Source of the DNA: Planctomycetota bacterium | GTDB lineage: Bacteria > Planctomycetota > UBA1135 > GCA-002686595 | Reading direction: 5' to 3' | DNA: 64,000 nt | Assembly: GCA_029250885.1 (NCBI GenBank) | Contig: JAQXEK010000078.1 | Span: 1 to 64,000 of the forward strand | Shown: positions 16,534 through 26,239 of the stretch, in pieces | Layout: every line of letters begins with the position of its first letter | Position numbering within the stretch: position 1 is the first letter of the stretch | Notes under the pieces: model-generated | Told to the model about the DNA's origin: nothing | Seen by the model: the letters and a program-made list of their open reading frames with translations, nothing else | The model's database searches: none | Program-made: the position numbers and the translations under genes

Positions 16534-18522
16534 ATGACGTCCTCACCTCGCGAAACTCCGCTGCAGTGGCTCGGCCGGTTGCGCCATCCCGCGCGGCCGC
16601 TCGATCGCGAAGACCTGGGAGTGCTGCGCCAAACGGCGTTCCACCTTTGGCTGGCGAACATCGCCTTCGGCATGGTGATCTTGGTCAGCAACCTGCAGTT
16701 CATCCCCGAGGATGGCGAGCTGAAGCTCTGGATCTACGGGCTGCTGGCCCTGACCTCGACGATCACCCTGTTGAGCATCCCGCCGGGCATTCTGTGCCTC
16801 TTGCTGATCAAGCCCCTGGTCAAGCTGCGCATCCTGCGCCTGGGGCACGGCATGATTTGGACGAGCTTCTTGATCCTCTTGTTCGTGGACAAGAGCATCT
16901 ACAACCTCTTCGGCTATCACTTCAGCGCCCAGGTCTGGGACCTGTTTGTGACCCGTGGCTCCGAGGACTCGATCCACTTGGGTTGGCAGGTCTGGTCGGC
17001 AATCTTGACGGGGCTAGTGCTTGCATCGGGTGTGCAGGTGTGGATCTGGGACAAGCTGATCGTGCGCTCACGGCGCGATCCGGACACTCTGCCCCACCTG
17101 CTCATGCGACCGGGCATGATGTGGTGCGGCATTATCGTCTCGTGCTTTTTCCTGGAGAAGATGATCTACGTGCGGGCGGACATCGACCGCGACAAGGAGC
17201 TCATCGAGCTCGCGAAGCTGTTCCCCCTCTACCCCCAACTTAATGTGGGTGAGATGGCGGAGCAGTTCTTCGATGTGGAGGTCACGGAGCGGGCCCAGCG
17301 CTTGACCTTCGACAGCTTCCTGCTGGACTATCCGACTGCGATGCCCGAACTGGCTCCAGAAGCTCCGAAGCACAATATCTTGATCGTCGCCATCGACTGC
17401 TGGCGCAGCGACATGCTCAACACGACCAACACGCCACGGTTGACGGAATACGCGAGCACGGGGCGCAAGTTCACAGACCACATATCCACGGGCAATGCGA
17501 CTCGGTTTGGGGTATTCGGCATGCTATACGGCCTTTACGGGCCCTATTGGTTCCCTGTGCTCAACGAGCAGCGGTCGCCAGTCCTGGTGGACGTCCTGCT
17601 GGAGAACGGCTACGACATGGAGATCTTCTCCAGCGCCTCGGCCAACTATCCCCAGCTGCGCTCAACAGCCTGGTCGGCCCTACCGGGCAAGGTCCACGAC
17701 GACCACGATTCGGAGTTCCCCTGGCGCCGAGACGAGCTTGCGGCCGAGATGTGTGTGGACTGGTGGAAGGAGCGCATCGCCGCAGAGGACGACTCGCCGT
17801 TCTTCTCCTTCATCCTGCTGGACTCCCCCCACCAAATCTACAGCCACCCCGACGACACCGCACCTTTTCAGCCCGAGGCACCCGGACTCAACTACCTGGA
17901 TATGACCCTCAGTGGCGAGGCACCAGAGCCCGTTGAGCAGCTGCAGATCAAGAACCGCTACCAGAACGCGGTGCGCCACGCGGACAACGTGGCCGCAGAC
18001 TTGTTGGCGTCCCTGGAAGAGCTGGGCCTGGCCGAGGATACAATCGTGGTGCTCACCGGAGACCACGGCGAGGAGTTCTGGGAGGCCGGCATGTTCGGCC
18101 ACACGTCCAACTTCTCCCCGCCCCAAGTGCGCGTCCCCATGATCCTGCGCGGCCCCGGCATCCAGCCGGGCGTCGAGACCTCCCCCACCAGCCACTTGGA
18201 CCTGCCGGCTACCCTGCTGGAGCTAGTCGGCGCAGACCCCGCCGTGCGCAGGGACTGGTGCCTGGGCGACACTTTGATGAAGACCCACAGCGTAAATCGC
18301 CAACGAGTGGTCTCGGGCTGGGACAAGCTGGCCCTGTGGACTGGCGAGGGCATCCTTGAGGTGCCGTTGCAGGGCAACTTCACCAGCTTCGATATCCAGC
18401 TGTACTCCTACGAATGGGAGCACATCCTCGAGGACGAGGCGATCATCGCGCGCCACACGGCCGCCCTCAAGCGCCTGGCCGAGGGCTGCAACCGCTTCCG
18501 GCACGAAGAGCCTGCGGAGTAG
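16534..18522 (+). CDS. YejM/PbgA-like membrane sulfatase-fold protein
   Basis: 662 aa. The N-terminal 215 residues contain about five transmembrane helices. Residues about 275-570 form an alkaline-phosphatase/sulfatase fold with Asp288 (VAIDCWRSD), Thr323 in HISTGNATRFGVFGMLYGL at the nucleophile position, and LTGDHGEEFWEAG. The TRFGxFxxxYG motif and overall layout match E. coli YejM/PbgA, which monitors LPS and controls LpxC stability through LapB. A lipid-envelope role is inferred. A hydrolase or lipid-phosphotransferase of the LtaS type is the alternative, since metal-site residues look largely intact. Confidence 0.82.
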   Translation: MTSSPRETPLQWLGRLRHPARPLDREDLGVLRQTAFHLWLANIAFGMVILVSNLQFIPEDGELKLWIYGLLALTSTITLLSIPPGILCLLLIKPLVKLRILRLGHGMIWTSFLILLFVDKSIYNLFGYHFSAQVWDLFVTRGSEDSIHLGWQVWSAILTGLVLASGVQVWIWDKLIVRSRRDPDTLPHLLMRPGMMWCGIIVSCFFLEKMIYVRADIDRDKELIELAKLFPLYPQLNVGEMAEQFFDVEVTERAQRLTFDSFLLDYPTAMPELAPEAPKHNILIVAIDCWRSDMLNTTNTPRLTEYASTGRKFTDHISTGNATRFGVFGMLYGLYGPYWFPVLNEQRSPVLVDVLLENGYDMEIFSSASANYPQLRSTAWSALPGKVHDDHDSEFPWRRDELAAEMCVDWWKERIAAEDDSPFFSFILLDSPHQIYSHPDDTAPFQPEAPGLNYLDMTLSGEAPEPVEQLQIKNRYQNAVRHADNVAADLLASLEELGLAEDTIVVLTGDHGEEFWEAGMFGHTSNFSPPQVRVPMILRGPGIQPGVETSPTSHLDLPATLLELVGADPAVRRDWCLGDTLMKTHSVNRQRVVSGWDKLALWTGEGILEVPLQGNFTSFDIQLYSYEWEHILEDEAIIARHTAALKRLAEGCNRFRHEEPAE

Positions 18523-18771
18523 GGCTTTGGCCGATAAGGAATGGGGCCTGGATGGGCCTCAAAATAGGCTGGACCAAGAGTGACAGCTGCGGCACCCACT
18601 GGCAGACTCGAATCAAGGCTCTCTTGTCTCATAATGAAAGAGTAGAGCGTATGATGACCGCTTCGATTTGGGGCCTGTCCCCGAGTCGACCGACACCCAC
18701 CGCCCACCGAGCCAGTAGGCGGCGCCCTTTTAGCCGGGCGCCCGCCCCGCACTCCTCACCCCAGCCGATTC

Positions 18772-20745
18772 ATGGCCCGCCCACGCCTCCTGCCCAGCAT
18801 ACTTCTCCTGTCCCTGCCCTTCCTTGGAGCCTGCGGTTCCGGCGAACCGGAAAGCCCGGCCACCTCCGCGGGGAGCAACAGCGAAGACGCGGAAGTCCTG
18901 GACCAAAGCGAGACGCTGGATGCTGCTGCGTTGGACGCTCTCATCCCCATGGTCGAGTACACATGGGACAACACCCTAGGCGATGAAAGCGTCTCGGCGG
19001 AAATGGGTGGCCCAGGCTTTACCGGAGAAGGCTGGACAACGCACATGGAGTTTCAGGCCGTTGGTAGCGCGGACGCTCTGAAGGGCGGCTCCCTAAAGCG
19101 CTACCTCACCGACTGGCCGGCGACCCTGCGCCAGCACGGCAAGGACTGGAACTCGAGCTTGAACTACCTGGTGGCGGACCTCTGCTACGAGAGCCTGTTG
19201 GGCAGCCACCCCATCACCCAAGAGCCCATTCCCGGCGTCGCTTCCCACTGGAAGATCTCCGAGGACAAGTCGATATATACCTATCGCATCAACCCTGCAG
19301 CACGCTGGAGCGACGGCAAGGAGATCACCTCGGCGGACGTGATCGCAAGCTACGATCTGCGTCTGGACCCCAAGACACTCGACCCTTCGAGTGCGGCGAC
19401 CTACGGCAAGATGGAGCGCCCCGTGGCCATCTCCAAGTACATTGTCGAGGTCAAGTGCAGCACGCCTAACTGGCGCAATCACCTCTACTTCTCCGGCATG
19501 GGGCTCTTCCCCGCAGCCGAGGTTGACATCGAAGGCGACGTGTACTTGGACAAGTTCCAAAACTCCTACACGGCCAACTCGGGCCCATACACGGTCAAGC
19601 CCGAGGACATCACTATGGGAACTGGCATCACCTTGACTCGCCGCGACGACTGGTGGGATAAGGACAACCCGGCCTGGGTTGGCATGTACAACATCGACAA
19701 GTACGAATACGAGGTTGTCATGGATGCCAGCCTTGCCTTTGAAAAGGTCAAGAAGGGCGAGATCGACTACTACCTTGTTCCGCGGGCCCAATGGTGGGCC
19801 GAGGACTTGAATGAAGTCGAAGCCGTCAAGCGTGGCCTGCTCGTCAAGTGTAAGTTCTACACCGATGCCCCCGTTGGCACGAGTGGTATCGCCATCAACT
19901 CCCAGCGCCCGCCCTTGGATGACCTTCGCATGCGTCGAGTCCTCCAGTATCTCTACAACCGCGAGCTGTACATCGACAAGCTGTACTACAACGAGTACTC
20001 AGCCTTACAGAGCTACTGGCAGGGCGGAAGCTACATGAACCGTAGCAACGAGCCCCTACCGTATGATCCGTTTGAGGCCGTACTCCTGCTCGAAGAGATG
20101 GGGTACACCGAGAAGAACGACGAGGGCTACCTGACGAAAGACGGCCAGGTTCTCGAGTTCAACTTGACCTACTCCAGTAAGTTCAGCGAGCCCAACCTTA
20201 CGATCTACCAAGAGGACGCGAAGGCGGCTGGCATCAAGCTTGACCTTACTTTCGAGACGCCCGCCTCCCGCTGGAAGAGCATGCGCCAGAAGAAATACGA
20301 CTTGACCAGCACGGCTTGGGGAGCGCTCGTCAACCCCAACCCCGAGACCAGCTTTGGCGGCCACCTGGCCGATCAGTTCGACAACAACAACGTGACATCC
20401 TATAGCAGCGCGAGGGTCGACGAGCTTTGCGTGACGTACGACAACGAATATGATGTCCAGGCGCGTCGCGAGATCATCCGCGAGATCGACGGGATCATCT
20501 ACAAAGACCAACCCTACGTGCTCGGCTGGTTCAACCCCGCACAGCGCATGGTCTACTGGAACCGCTACAGCATGCCCGCGTGGGGATCAACCAAGACGGC
20601 CGACTACGATTCCCTGCACTACACTTGGTGGGTAGACCCCGTCAAGGAAGCCGCCCTCGAGGCGGCCATAAAGGACCCCACCATCACCTTGGATCCTGGC
20701 CCCAGTGAAAACCGCTTCTGGCAGGAGTGGAACAAGAGCCACTAA
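18772..20745 (+). CDS. Peptide ABC importer, substrate-binding lipoprotein (SBP_bac_5)
   Basis: 657 aa. The signal sequence ends in the lipobox LGAC (C21), so the protein is anchored lipid-first outside the inner membrane. The family 5 binding-protein fold is shown by GGSLKRYLTDWPATL, LCYESLLGSHP, WKISEDKSIYTYRI, ARWSDGKEITSADV and LRMRRVLQYLYNRELYID. It is the first gene of an importer operon with two permeases and two ATPases. The permeases resemble YejB/YejE, so a YejA-like role in oligopeptide or peptidoglycan-peptide uptake is inferred. The 249-base gap upstream has no gene; it holds a GC-rich dyad near 18720-18745 and should contain the promoter. Confidence 0.9.
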   Translation: MARPRLLPSILLLSLPFLGACGSGEPESPATSAGSNSEDAEVLDQSETLDAAALDALIPMVEYTWDNTLGDESVSAEMGGPGFTGEGWTTHMEFQAVGSADALKGGSLKRYLTDWPATLRQHGKDWNSSLNYLVADLCYESLLGSHPITQEPIPGVASHWKISEDKSIYTYRINPAARWSDGKEITSADVIASYDLRLDPKTLDPSSAATYGKMERPVAISKYIVEVKCSTPNWRNHLYFSGMGLFPAAEVDIEGDVYLDKFQNSYTANSGPYTVKPEDITMGTGITLTRRDDWWDKDNPAWVGMYNIDKYEYEVVMDASLAFEKVKKGEIDYYLVPRAQWWAEDLNEVEAVKRGLLVKCKFYTDAPVGTSGIAINSQRPPLDDLRMRRVLQYLYNRELYIDKLYYNEYSALQSYWQGGSYMNRSNEPLPYDPFEAVLLLEEMGYTEKNDEGYLTKDGQVLEFNLTYSSKFSEPNLTIYQEDAKAAGIKLDLTFETPASRWKSMRQKKYDLTSTAWGALVNPNPETSFGGHLADQFDNNNVTSYSSARVDELCVTYDNEYDVQARREIIREIDGIIYKDQPYVLGWFNPAQRMVYWNRYSMPAWGSTKTADYDSLHYTWWVDPVKEAALEAAIKDPTITLDPGPSENRFWQEWNKSH

Positions 20746-20768
20746 GCTCGTCTTCCACGACTCTTGAT

Positions 20769-20796
20769 CCGGGACGTGCCCAATGGCACGTCCCGG
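20769..20796 (+). other. Perfect 12-bp intercistronic hairpin in importer operon
   Basis: CCGGGACGTGCC (20769-20780), loop CAAT and the exact complement 20785-20796. It sits 23 bases after the binding-protein stop and 47 before the permease ATG, with no T-run. Hairpins at this place in importer operons are known to stabilise the upstream binding-protein mRNA and raise its level over the membrane subunits. Confidence 0.7.
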
Positions 20797-20843
20797 CTGT
20801 GCACTAGCCGCACTCCCCTACCCACCCCGATCTCCAAAGGCCC

Positions 20844-21866
20844 ATGGCTGCTTACTTCGCACGCCGCTTTCTACTTCTGATCCCGACGTTTCTCGGGATC
20901 ACCTTCTTGGTGTTCACTATCACGCAGTTCGTGCCCGGTGGGCCGATCGAGCAGATGATTCTGAGCATGCAGTCCGCAGGATCCGAAGCGGGGGGTGGCG
21001 TCCAACAGGGCGCTGTCGAACTCTCTCCGGAGGCGCTTGCTGCCCTGAACGAGCACTTCAATCTAGATAAGCCCTTCTACCAGGCCTACGGGATCTGGCT
21101 ATGGGATCTAGTCCAGTTTGATCTTGGGGAGTCCTTTAAATACAACACGCCCGTCTCCGAGGTCATCTCGGACCGATTCCCAATCAGTGTGTACTTCGGG
21201 CTGATCGGCTTCTTGCTGGCCTATATGGTCTGCATTCCCCTTGGCGTACTCAAGGCCGTCAAGCATGGATCCAAGTTCGACATATTCTCCAGCTTTGTCG
21301 TCTTTGTCGGCTACTCCATCCCGGGCTTCGCCCTTGGTGCTGTAATGCTGGTTCTGTTCGGTGGTGGCAGCTTCTGGGACGTCGTCCCCCTAGGCGGCTT
21401 CAGGTCGCCTGGTTGGGATGACTTTAGTCTCTGGCATAAGATCACCGACCAACTCCATCACACGATCTTGCCAGTGATCGCCTACTCGGTGGGCTCCTTC
21501 GCCACCTTGACTGTCCTGATGAAGAACTCCCTCATGGAGAACCTCGGACAAGACTATGTGCGTACCGCATTTGCCAAGGGGCTTCCCGAGCGCGCAGTCA
21601 TTGTTCGCCACGCCCTACGCAACTCGCTCATCCCTATCTGCACGGGGCTTGGCCATGCCATCGGATTGGTGATGGCGGGAAGCTACTTGATCGAGAAGGT
21701 CTTCAACATCAATGGTATTGGCTACCTCGGATACACATCCATCGTCGACCGTGACTATGCGGTTGTGATGGGCATCCTGGTTATCAACACGCTCTTGGTC
21801 TTGATCGGCAACATCCTCTCGGACGTGCTCTACGTCATCGTCGACCCCCGTATTCGCTTCAGCTAA
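20844..21866 (+). CDS. Peptide ABC importer permease, YejB/DppB-like
   Basis: 340 aa with six predicted membrane helices. The N-terminus MAAYFARRFLLLIPTFLGITF and FVPGGPIEQMI, the periplasmic loop, the KAVKHGSKFDIFSSF segment and the C-terminal SRDY-like VDRDYAVVMGILVIN and DPRIRF match YejB of the microcin-C/oligopeptide importer especially well. The EAA loop for ATPase contact is DYVRTAFAKGLPERAVIVRHALRNS. Eight bases separate it from the next permease. Confidence 0.92.
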   Translation: MAAYFARRFLLLIPTFLGITFLVFTITQFVPGGPIEQMILSMQSAGSEAGGGVQQGAVELSPEALAALNEHFNLDKPFYQAYGIWLWDLVQFDLGESFKYNTPVSEVISDRFPISVYFGLIGFLLAYMVCIPLGVLKAVKHGSKFDIFSSFVVFVGYSIPGFALGAVMLVLFGGGSFWDVVPLGGFRSPGWDDFSLWHKITDQLHHTILPVIAYSVGSFATLTVLMKNSLMENLGQDYVRTAFAKGLPERAVIVRHALRNSLIPICTGLGHAIGLVMAGSYLIEKVFNINGIGYLGYTSIVDRDYAVVMGILVINTLLVLIGNILSDVLYVIVDPRIRFS

Positions 21867-21874
21867 GTCGTACT

Positions 21875-22951
21875 ATGAGCACTCCGAAACAACCTAAAAA
21901 CGACAAGCCCCTGTCGGTGTTCCAACGGCGTTGGCGCAAGTTCAAGACCCTTAAGCGCGGCTGGTACAGCTTCATCGCACTGATCGTCCTGTACCTGCTC
22001 AGTTGGCTTAATCCGCTGTTCTTTAATGATGAAGCGCTGGTCGTCAGCTACAACGGCGAGCTCCGTTTCCCGATCTTCGCCAGTCACATCGAGGCCCGTG
22101 ACCTCGGACAGCGCAAGATCGGAAGCCCCGACTACCGGGCGCTGAAGTTGCAGTACGAGGAGGAGGATGCTGGCAACTACGTGGTGCTTCCCATCTATCC
22201 CTACGGCCCCCTGGAGAATCTTCTCACAGACCCGACACTTGATGGGATGCGACCTCCGACAGCACCGGACGGCAACCACTTCTTCGGAACCGATGACAGG
22301 GGGAGAGACGTCCTCACTCGGTTGGTCTACGGCTTCCGGATCTCGATCACCTTTGCCCTGGCAATGGTCTTTCTCTCCTATCTCATCGGCATGACCATTG
22401 GCGCCATCTTTGGTTTCTTTGGCGGCAAGGTGGACATCTTTGGCCAACGACTGGTTGAGATCTGGGCGGCCCTACCCTTCCTCTATACGGTGATCATCAT
22501 CAGCTCGATCATCCAGCCTTCGATCAAGATCTTGATCCCCCTGTTGGCGATCTTCAGTTGGGTAGGAATCAGCTTCTATATGCGTGGAGAGTTCCTTCGT
22601 GAAAAGTCGAAGGACTATGTCGCGGCAGCGATCGCGATGGGCGAGCCCAACCGGCGCATCATGTTCCGGCACATCTTGCCCAATGCACTGACGCCCATCG
22701 TCTCCTTTGCCCCCTTCGCTATCGTGGGCGGTATCTCCTCTCTGGTTTCCCTCGACTTCCTCGGCTTTGGGCTACCCGCGCCGACCCCATCATGGGGCGA
22801 GCTGCTGAACCAGGGCATTAGCCACATCAACTCGTGGCACCTGGTCGTCTTCCCCTTGACCGCGCTCTTCCTGACTCTGCTCATGGTTGTTTTCATCGGT
22901 GAGGCCATTCGAGAGGCCTTCGATCCCAAGGTCTTCTCCCGCCTCCGCTAA
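21875..22951 (+). CDS. Peptide ABC importer permease, YejE-like
   Basis: 358 aa, longer than standard DppC because of an insert of about 75 residues between the first helix and the core (residues 45-125: ALVVSYNGELRFPIF through LPIYPYGP). The same kind of insert marks E. coli YejE. Downstream come FFGTDDRGRDVLTRLVYGFRIS, a diagnostic OppC/DppC motif, and the EAA loop KDYVAAAIAMGEPNRRIMFRHILPN. The insert faces the periplasm and is likely to contact the binding protein. The stop is followed three bases later by the first ATPase gene. Confidence 0.92.
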   Translation: MSTPKQPKNDKPLSVFQRRWRKFKTLKRGWYSFIALIVLYLLSWLNPLFFNDEALVVSYNGELRFPIFASHIEARDLGQRKIGSPDYRALKLQYEEEDAGNYVVLPIYPYGPLENLLTDPTLDGMRPPTAPDGNHFFGTDDRGRDVLTRLVYGFRISITFALAMVFLSYLIGMTIGAIFGFFGGKVDIFGQRLVEIWAALPFLYTVIIISSIIQPSIKILIPLLAIFSWVGISFYMRGEFLREKSKDYVAAAIAMGEPNRRIMFRHILPNALTPIVSFAPFAIVGGISSLVSLDFLGFGLPAPTPSWGELLNQGISHINSWHLVVFPLTALFLTLLMVVFIGEAIREAFDPKVFSRLR

Positions 22952-22954
22952 GCC

Positions 22955-23956
<1,002 letters not shown>

Positions 23957-23958
23957 CC

Positions 23959-24978
23959 ATGGACAAGCAACCGATGGGCGAGCCCCTGCTCGAGATCAAC
24001 AACCTCCAGGTTCACTTTCCGATCTACGGTGGCATCCTGCGCCACAAGGTCGCGACGGTAAAGGCCGTGGACGGTGTCTCCATGAAGATTAACCGCGGCG
24101 AGACCGTGGGGCTTGTGGGTGAGTCCGGCTCGGGCAAGACCACGGTCGGCCGGGCGATCATCAACCTGCACAAGGCTATGAGCCCCGACGTCGAGCTCGG
24201 CGGCGAGGTCATCTATCACTCGGAAGGTGGCGACGTCGACCTGAATGGCCTGCATCGCGAGGCTATGCTGCCCCACCGCGCCGACGTGCAGATGATCTTC
24301 CAGGATCCCTTCTCCAGCCTCAACCCGCGCATGACCGTGCAGCAGATCGTCGAGGGCCCCCTCGTGATCCACAAGCCGGAGATGAGCGCCGAGGAGCGTC
24401 GCACCGTAGTAGCTGAGCTGCTCGACCGCGTGGGCCTGCAGCCCAAGTACGCGGCCCGCTATCCCCACGAGTTCTCCGGCGGCCAACGCCAGCGCATTGG
24501 CATCGCGCGCTCCCTTGCGACACGTCCCGCCCTGATCATCGCCGACGAGCCCGTCAGCGCGCTTGACGTTTCAGTCCAAGCCCAAGTCGTTAACCTGCTC
24601 GCTGAGCTTCAAAAAGAGTTCGGTCTGACGTACTTGTTCATCGCCCACGACCTCTCCATCGTCTACCACATCGCCGACAAGATCGCCGTGATGTACCTAG
24701 GTAACCTGGTGGAGTACGGCACGGCTGAACAGGTCTACAAGAGCCCCAAGCACCCCTACTCTAAGGCTCTGATCTCCGCGGTCCCCCAGCCTAATCCCGA
24801 TGGCAAGCGCGAGAAGCGGACCATCCTCAAGGGGGATATTCCCTCGCCTCTAGCGAAGCCCTCTGGCTGTGGATTCCGGACGCGCTGTCCGATCGCAAAG
24901 CCCGATTGTGCTGACGAGGTTCCGCAGATGCAGGACATGGGTGAGGATCACTTGGTTGCTTGTCCTTACGCAGAGTAG
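23959..24978 (+). CDS. Peptide ABC importer ATPase, DppF/OppF-like
   Basis: 339 aa from ATG 23959, two bases after the previous stop; an in-frame upstream extension only shadows the preceding gene. Walker A is GESGSGKTT, the signature SGGQRQR, Walker B LIIADEPVSALD and the switch IAHDLSIVYH. The C-terminus has the usual CGFRTRCPIAKPDC extension. It is the last gene of the importer operon. I see no clear terminator immediately after it, only the GC-rich repeat at 25034. Confidence 0.95.
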   Translation: MDKQPMGEPLLEINNLQVHFPIYGGILRHKVATVKAVDGVSMKINRGETVGLVGESGSGKTTVGRAIINLHKAMSPDVELGGEVIYHSEGGDVDLNGLHREAMLPHRADVQMIFQDPFSSLNPRMTVQQIVEGPLVIHKPEMSAEERRTVVAELLDRVGLQPKYAARYPHEFSGGQRQRIGIARSLATRPALIIADEPVSALDVSVQAQVVNLLAELQKEFGLTYLFIAHDLSIVYHIADKIAVMYLGNLVEYGTAEQVYKSPKHPYSKALISAVPQPNPDGKREKRTILKGDIPSPLAKPSGCGFRTRCPIAKPDCADEVPQMQDMGEDHLVACPYAE

Positions 24979-25033
24979 TTGAGGTTGGAGTGACTCGCCT
25001 TGACGTCGCTCTGGCTTGGGCGTTGCTCTTTTA

Positions 25034-25110
25034 GGGGCCGCTCCGCGGGGCGGGGGCGTCAAGCGCCCGGCGTCCCAGCCTTCTAGGGTCGCAACGATTT
25101 TGAGGGAGGG
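25034..25110 (+). repeat. Flank-only copy (C) of the 30-kb hairpin element
   Basis: The left flank ends in GCGCCCGGCGTCCC (25063-25076), identical to 30097-30110. It is followed at once by GCCTTCTAGGGTCGCAACGA (25078-25097), nearly identical to 30220-30238. The roughly 108-base hairpin core found between these flanks in copy A is absent. It looks like an empty or collapsed site. It lies in the gap between the importer operon and a glycosyltransferase. Confidence 0.65.
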
Positions 25111-25228
25111 GATGCCCTGGTTCGATGGCGTACTTCCGAAGAGAGGGCGAGCGGAGACCAAAAAAATGAGCTCGGACCGTCGAACTCAACTCCAAAGACC
25201 TCTCCAACTGCGCTACGCTTAGGAGGCT

Positions 25229-26239
25229 ATGCCCCCCTCTCCACCCACTTGGACCGTCATTATGCCGGTCTACAACGGCATCGGCTTCCTTGAGCGATCG
25301 CTTCCGCCGCTCATTGCGGCTGCTGGTAGGCACAGCGCCCAGGTCATCCTAGTTGACGATGGCTCCACGGACGCCACAGTCAGCCACGTCGGCCAGCTTG
25401 CCCCAGACCTTGTCCTTCTCAGCAGCGGCGGCTCGGCCCTAGGTCCTGCCCAAGCCCGTAACGTAGGCGCTCAAGCTGCCGAGGGCGACCTGCTGCTCTT
25501 CGTGGACGCGGACGTCATCATCCACGACAACGTCTTCGAGCTCTTCGAAGAGGTGCTCATGGACGAAGCTCTCTCGGGTGCCTTTGGGGCCTATGACACG
25601 ACGCCTCCCGAGCGGGGCTATCCGAGTCTTTACATGAACCTGCGGCACCACGCCTACCACCAGGTGCCGACCCAGGACGCGGGGACCTTCTGGTCTGGCC
25701 TTGGTGCCATCCGCCGCGAGGCATTCTTGGGGGTCGAAGGCTTTGACGTCGAGACCTATCCTAGGCCCAGCATCGAGGACATCGACCTGGGCATGCGCCT
25801 GACGAATGCCCACGGGCCCCTGGCCAGGGATCCGCGCATCATGGGCAAGCACCTCAAGCACTGGTCCGTGCGCGGCATCTTGCATACGGACATCTTCTGC
25901 CGGGCCCTGCCCTGGTCCAAGCTGATGGTGCGCAACCCCGGCGCGTTCGGCGACATGAACGTTTCCAAGGGCGAGCAGGCGCGTGCCCTGTTGGCCGGTG
26001 TGCTGGTCCTGAGCATCGCCGCCGCAGCACTCTCCTTCGTACCTTGGTGGCTGCCCCTGGTCGTCTTTGAGGCGGCCTACCTCACCAACCGAAAGCTCTT
26101 TCAGGTGTTCCGCTCCGGTGGCGGCCTGCCCTTCGCTGTGGCCGCCCTAGCCTTCCACCAGGTGTACTATCTCTACGGCGCGGCGGTCTTCGTGTTCTGC
26201 CGCTTGACGGTCAAGCCCGTATCAGGAGCTTCCCAGTGA
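25229..26239 (+). CDS. Family 2 glycosyltransferase
   Basis: 336 aa GT-A fold enzyme. WTVIMPVYNG begins the nucleotide-binding domain, LVDDGSTDAT follows, and the metal-binding DxD is LFVDADV. EDIDLGMRL is the ED acceptor-site motif typical of GT2. Two or three C-terminal hydrophobic segments (about 250-330) anchor it to the membrane. The start has a strong ribosome site, AGGAGG at 25221-25226 region. Its stop overlaps the GTG of the next gene (GTGA at 26236-26239), so both probably act in one glycan or lipid-linked sugar pathway. Confidence 0.9.
   Translation: MPPSPPTWTVIMPVYNGIGFLERSLPPLIAAAGRHSAQVILVDDGSTDATVSHVGQLAPDLVLLSSGGSALGPAQARNVGAQAAEGDLLLFVDADVIIHDNVFELFEEVLMDEALSGAFGAYDTTPPERGYPSLYMNLRHHAYHQVPTQDAGTFWSGLGAIRREAFLGVEGFDVETYPRPSIEDIDLGMRLTNAHGPLARDPRIMGKHLKHWSVRGILHTDIFCRALPWSKLMVRNPGAFGDMNVSKGEQARALLAGVLVLSIAAAALSFVPWWLPLVVFEAAYLTNRKLFQVFRSGGGLPFAVAALAFHQVYYLYGAAVFVFCRLTVKPVSGASQ

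Noticed and set aside
18600-18660. Possible promoter TTGTCT...TATGAT before the importer operon.
   Set aside because: The spacing of 20 bases is too long and the CATAAT alternative lacks a -35; not strong enough to annotate.
25160-25222. tRNA-like remnant on the minus strand (D-arm-like TAGCGCAGTTGGAGAG followed by GAGTTCGA and a run of seven T).
   Set aside because: No acceptor stem or anticodon arm can be folded and the T-stem does not pair. The resemblance may be chance or a decayed integration site, so no tRNA was called.
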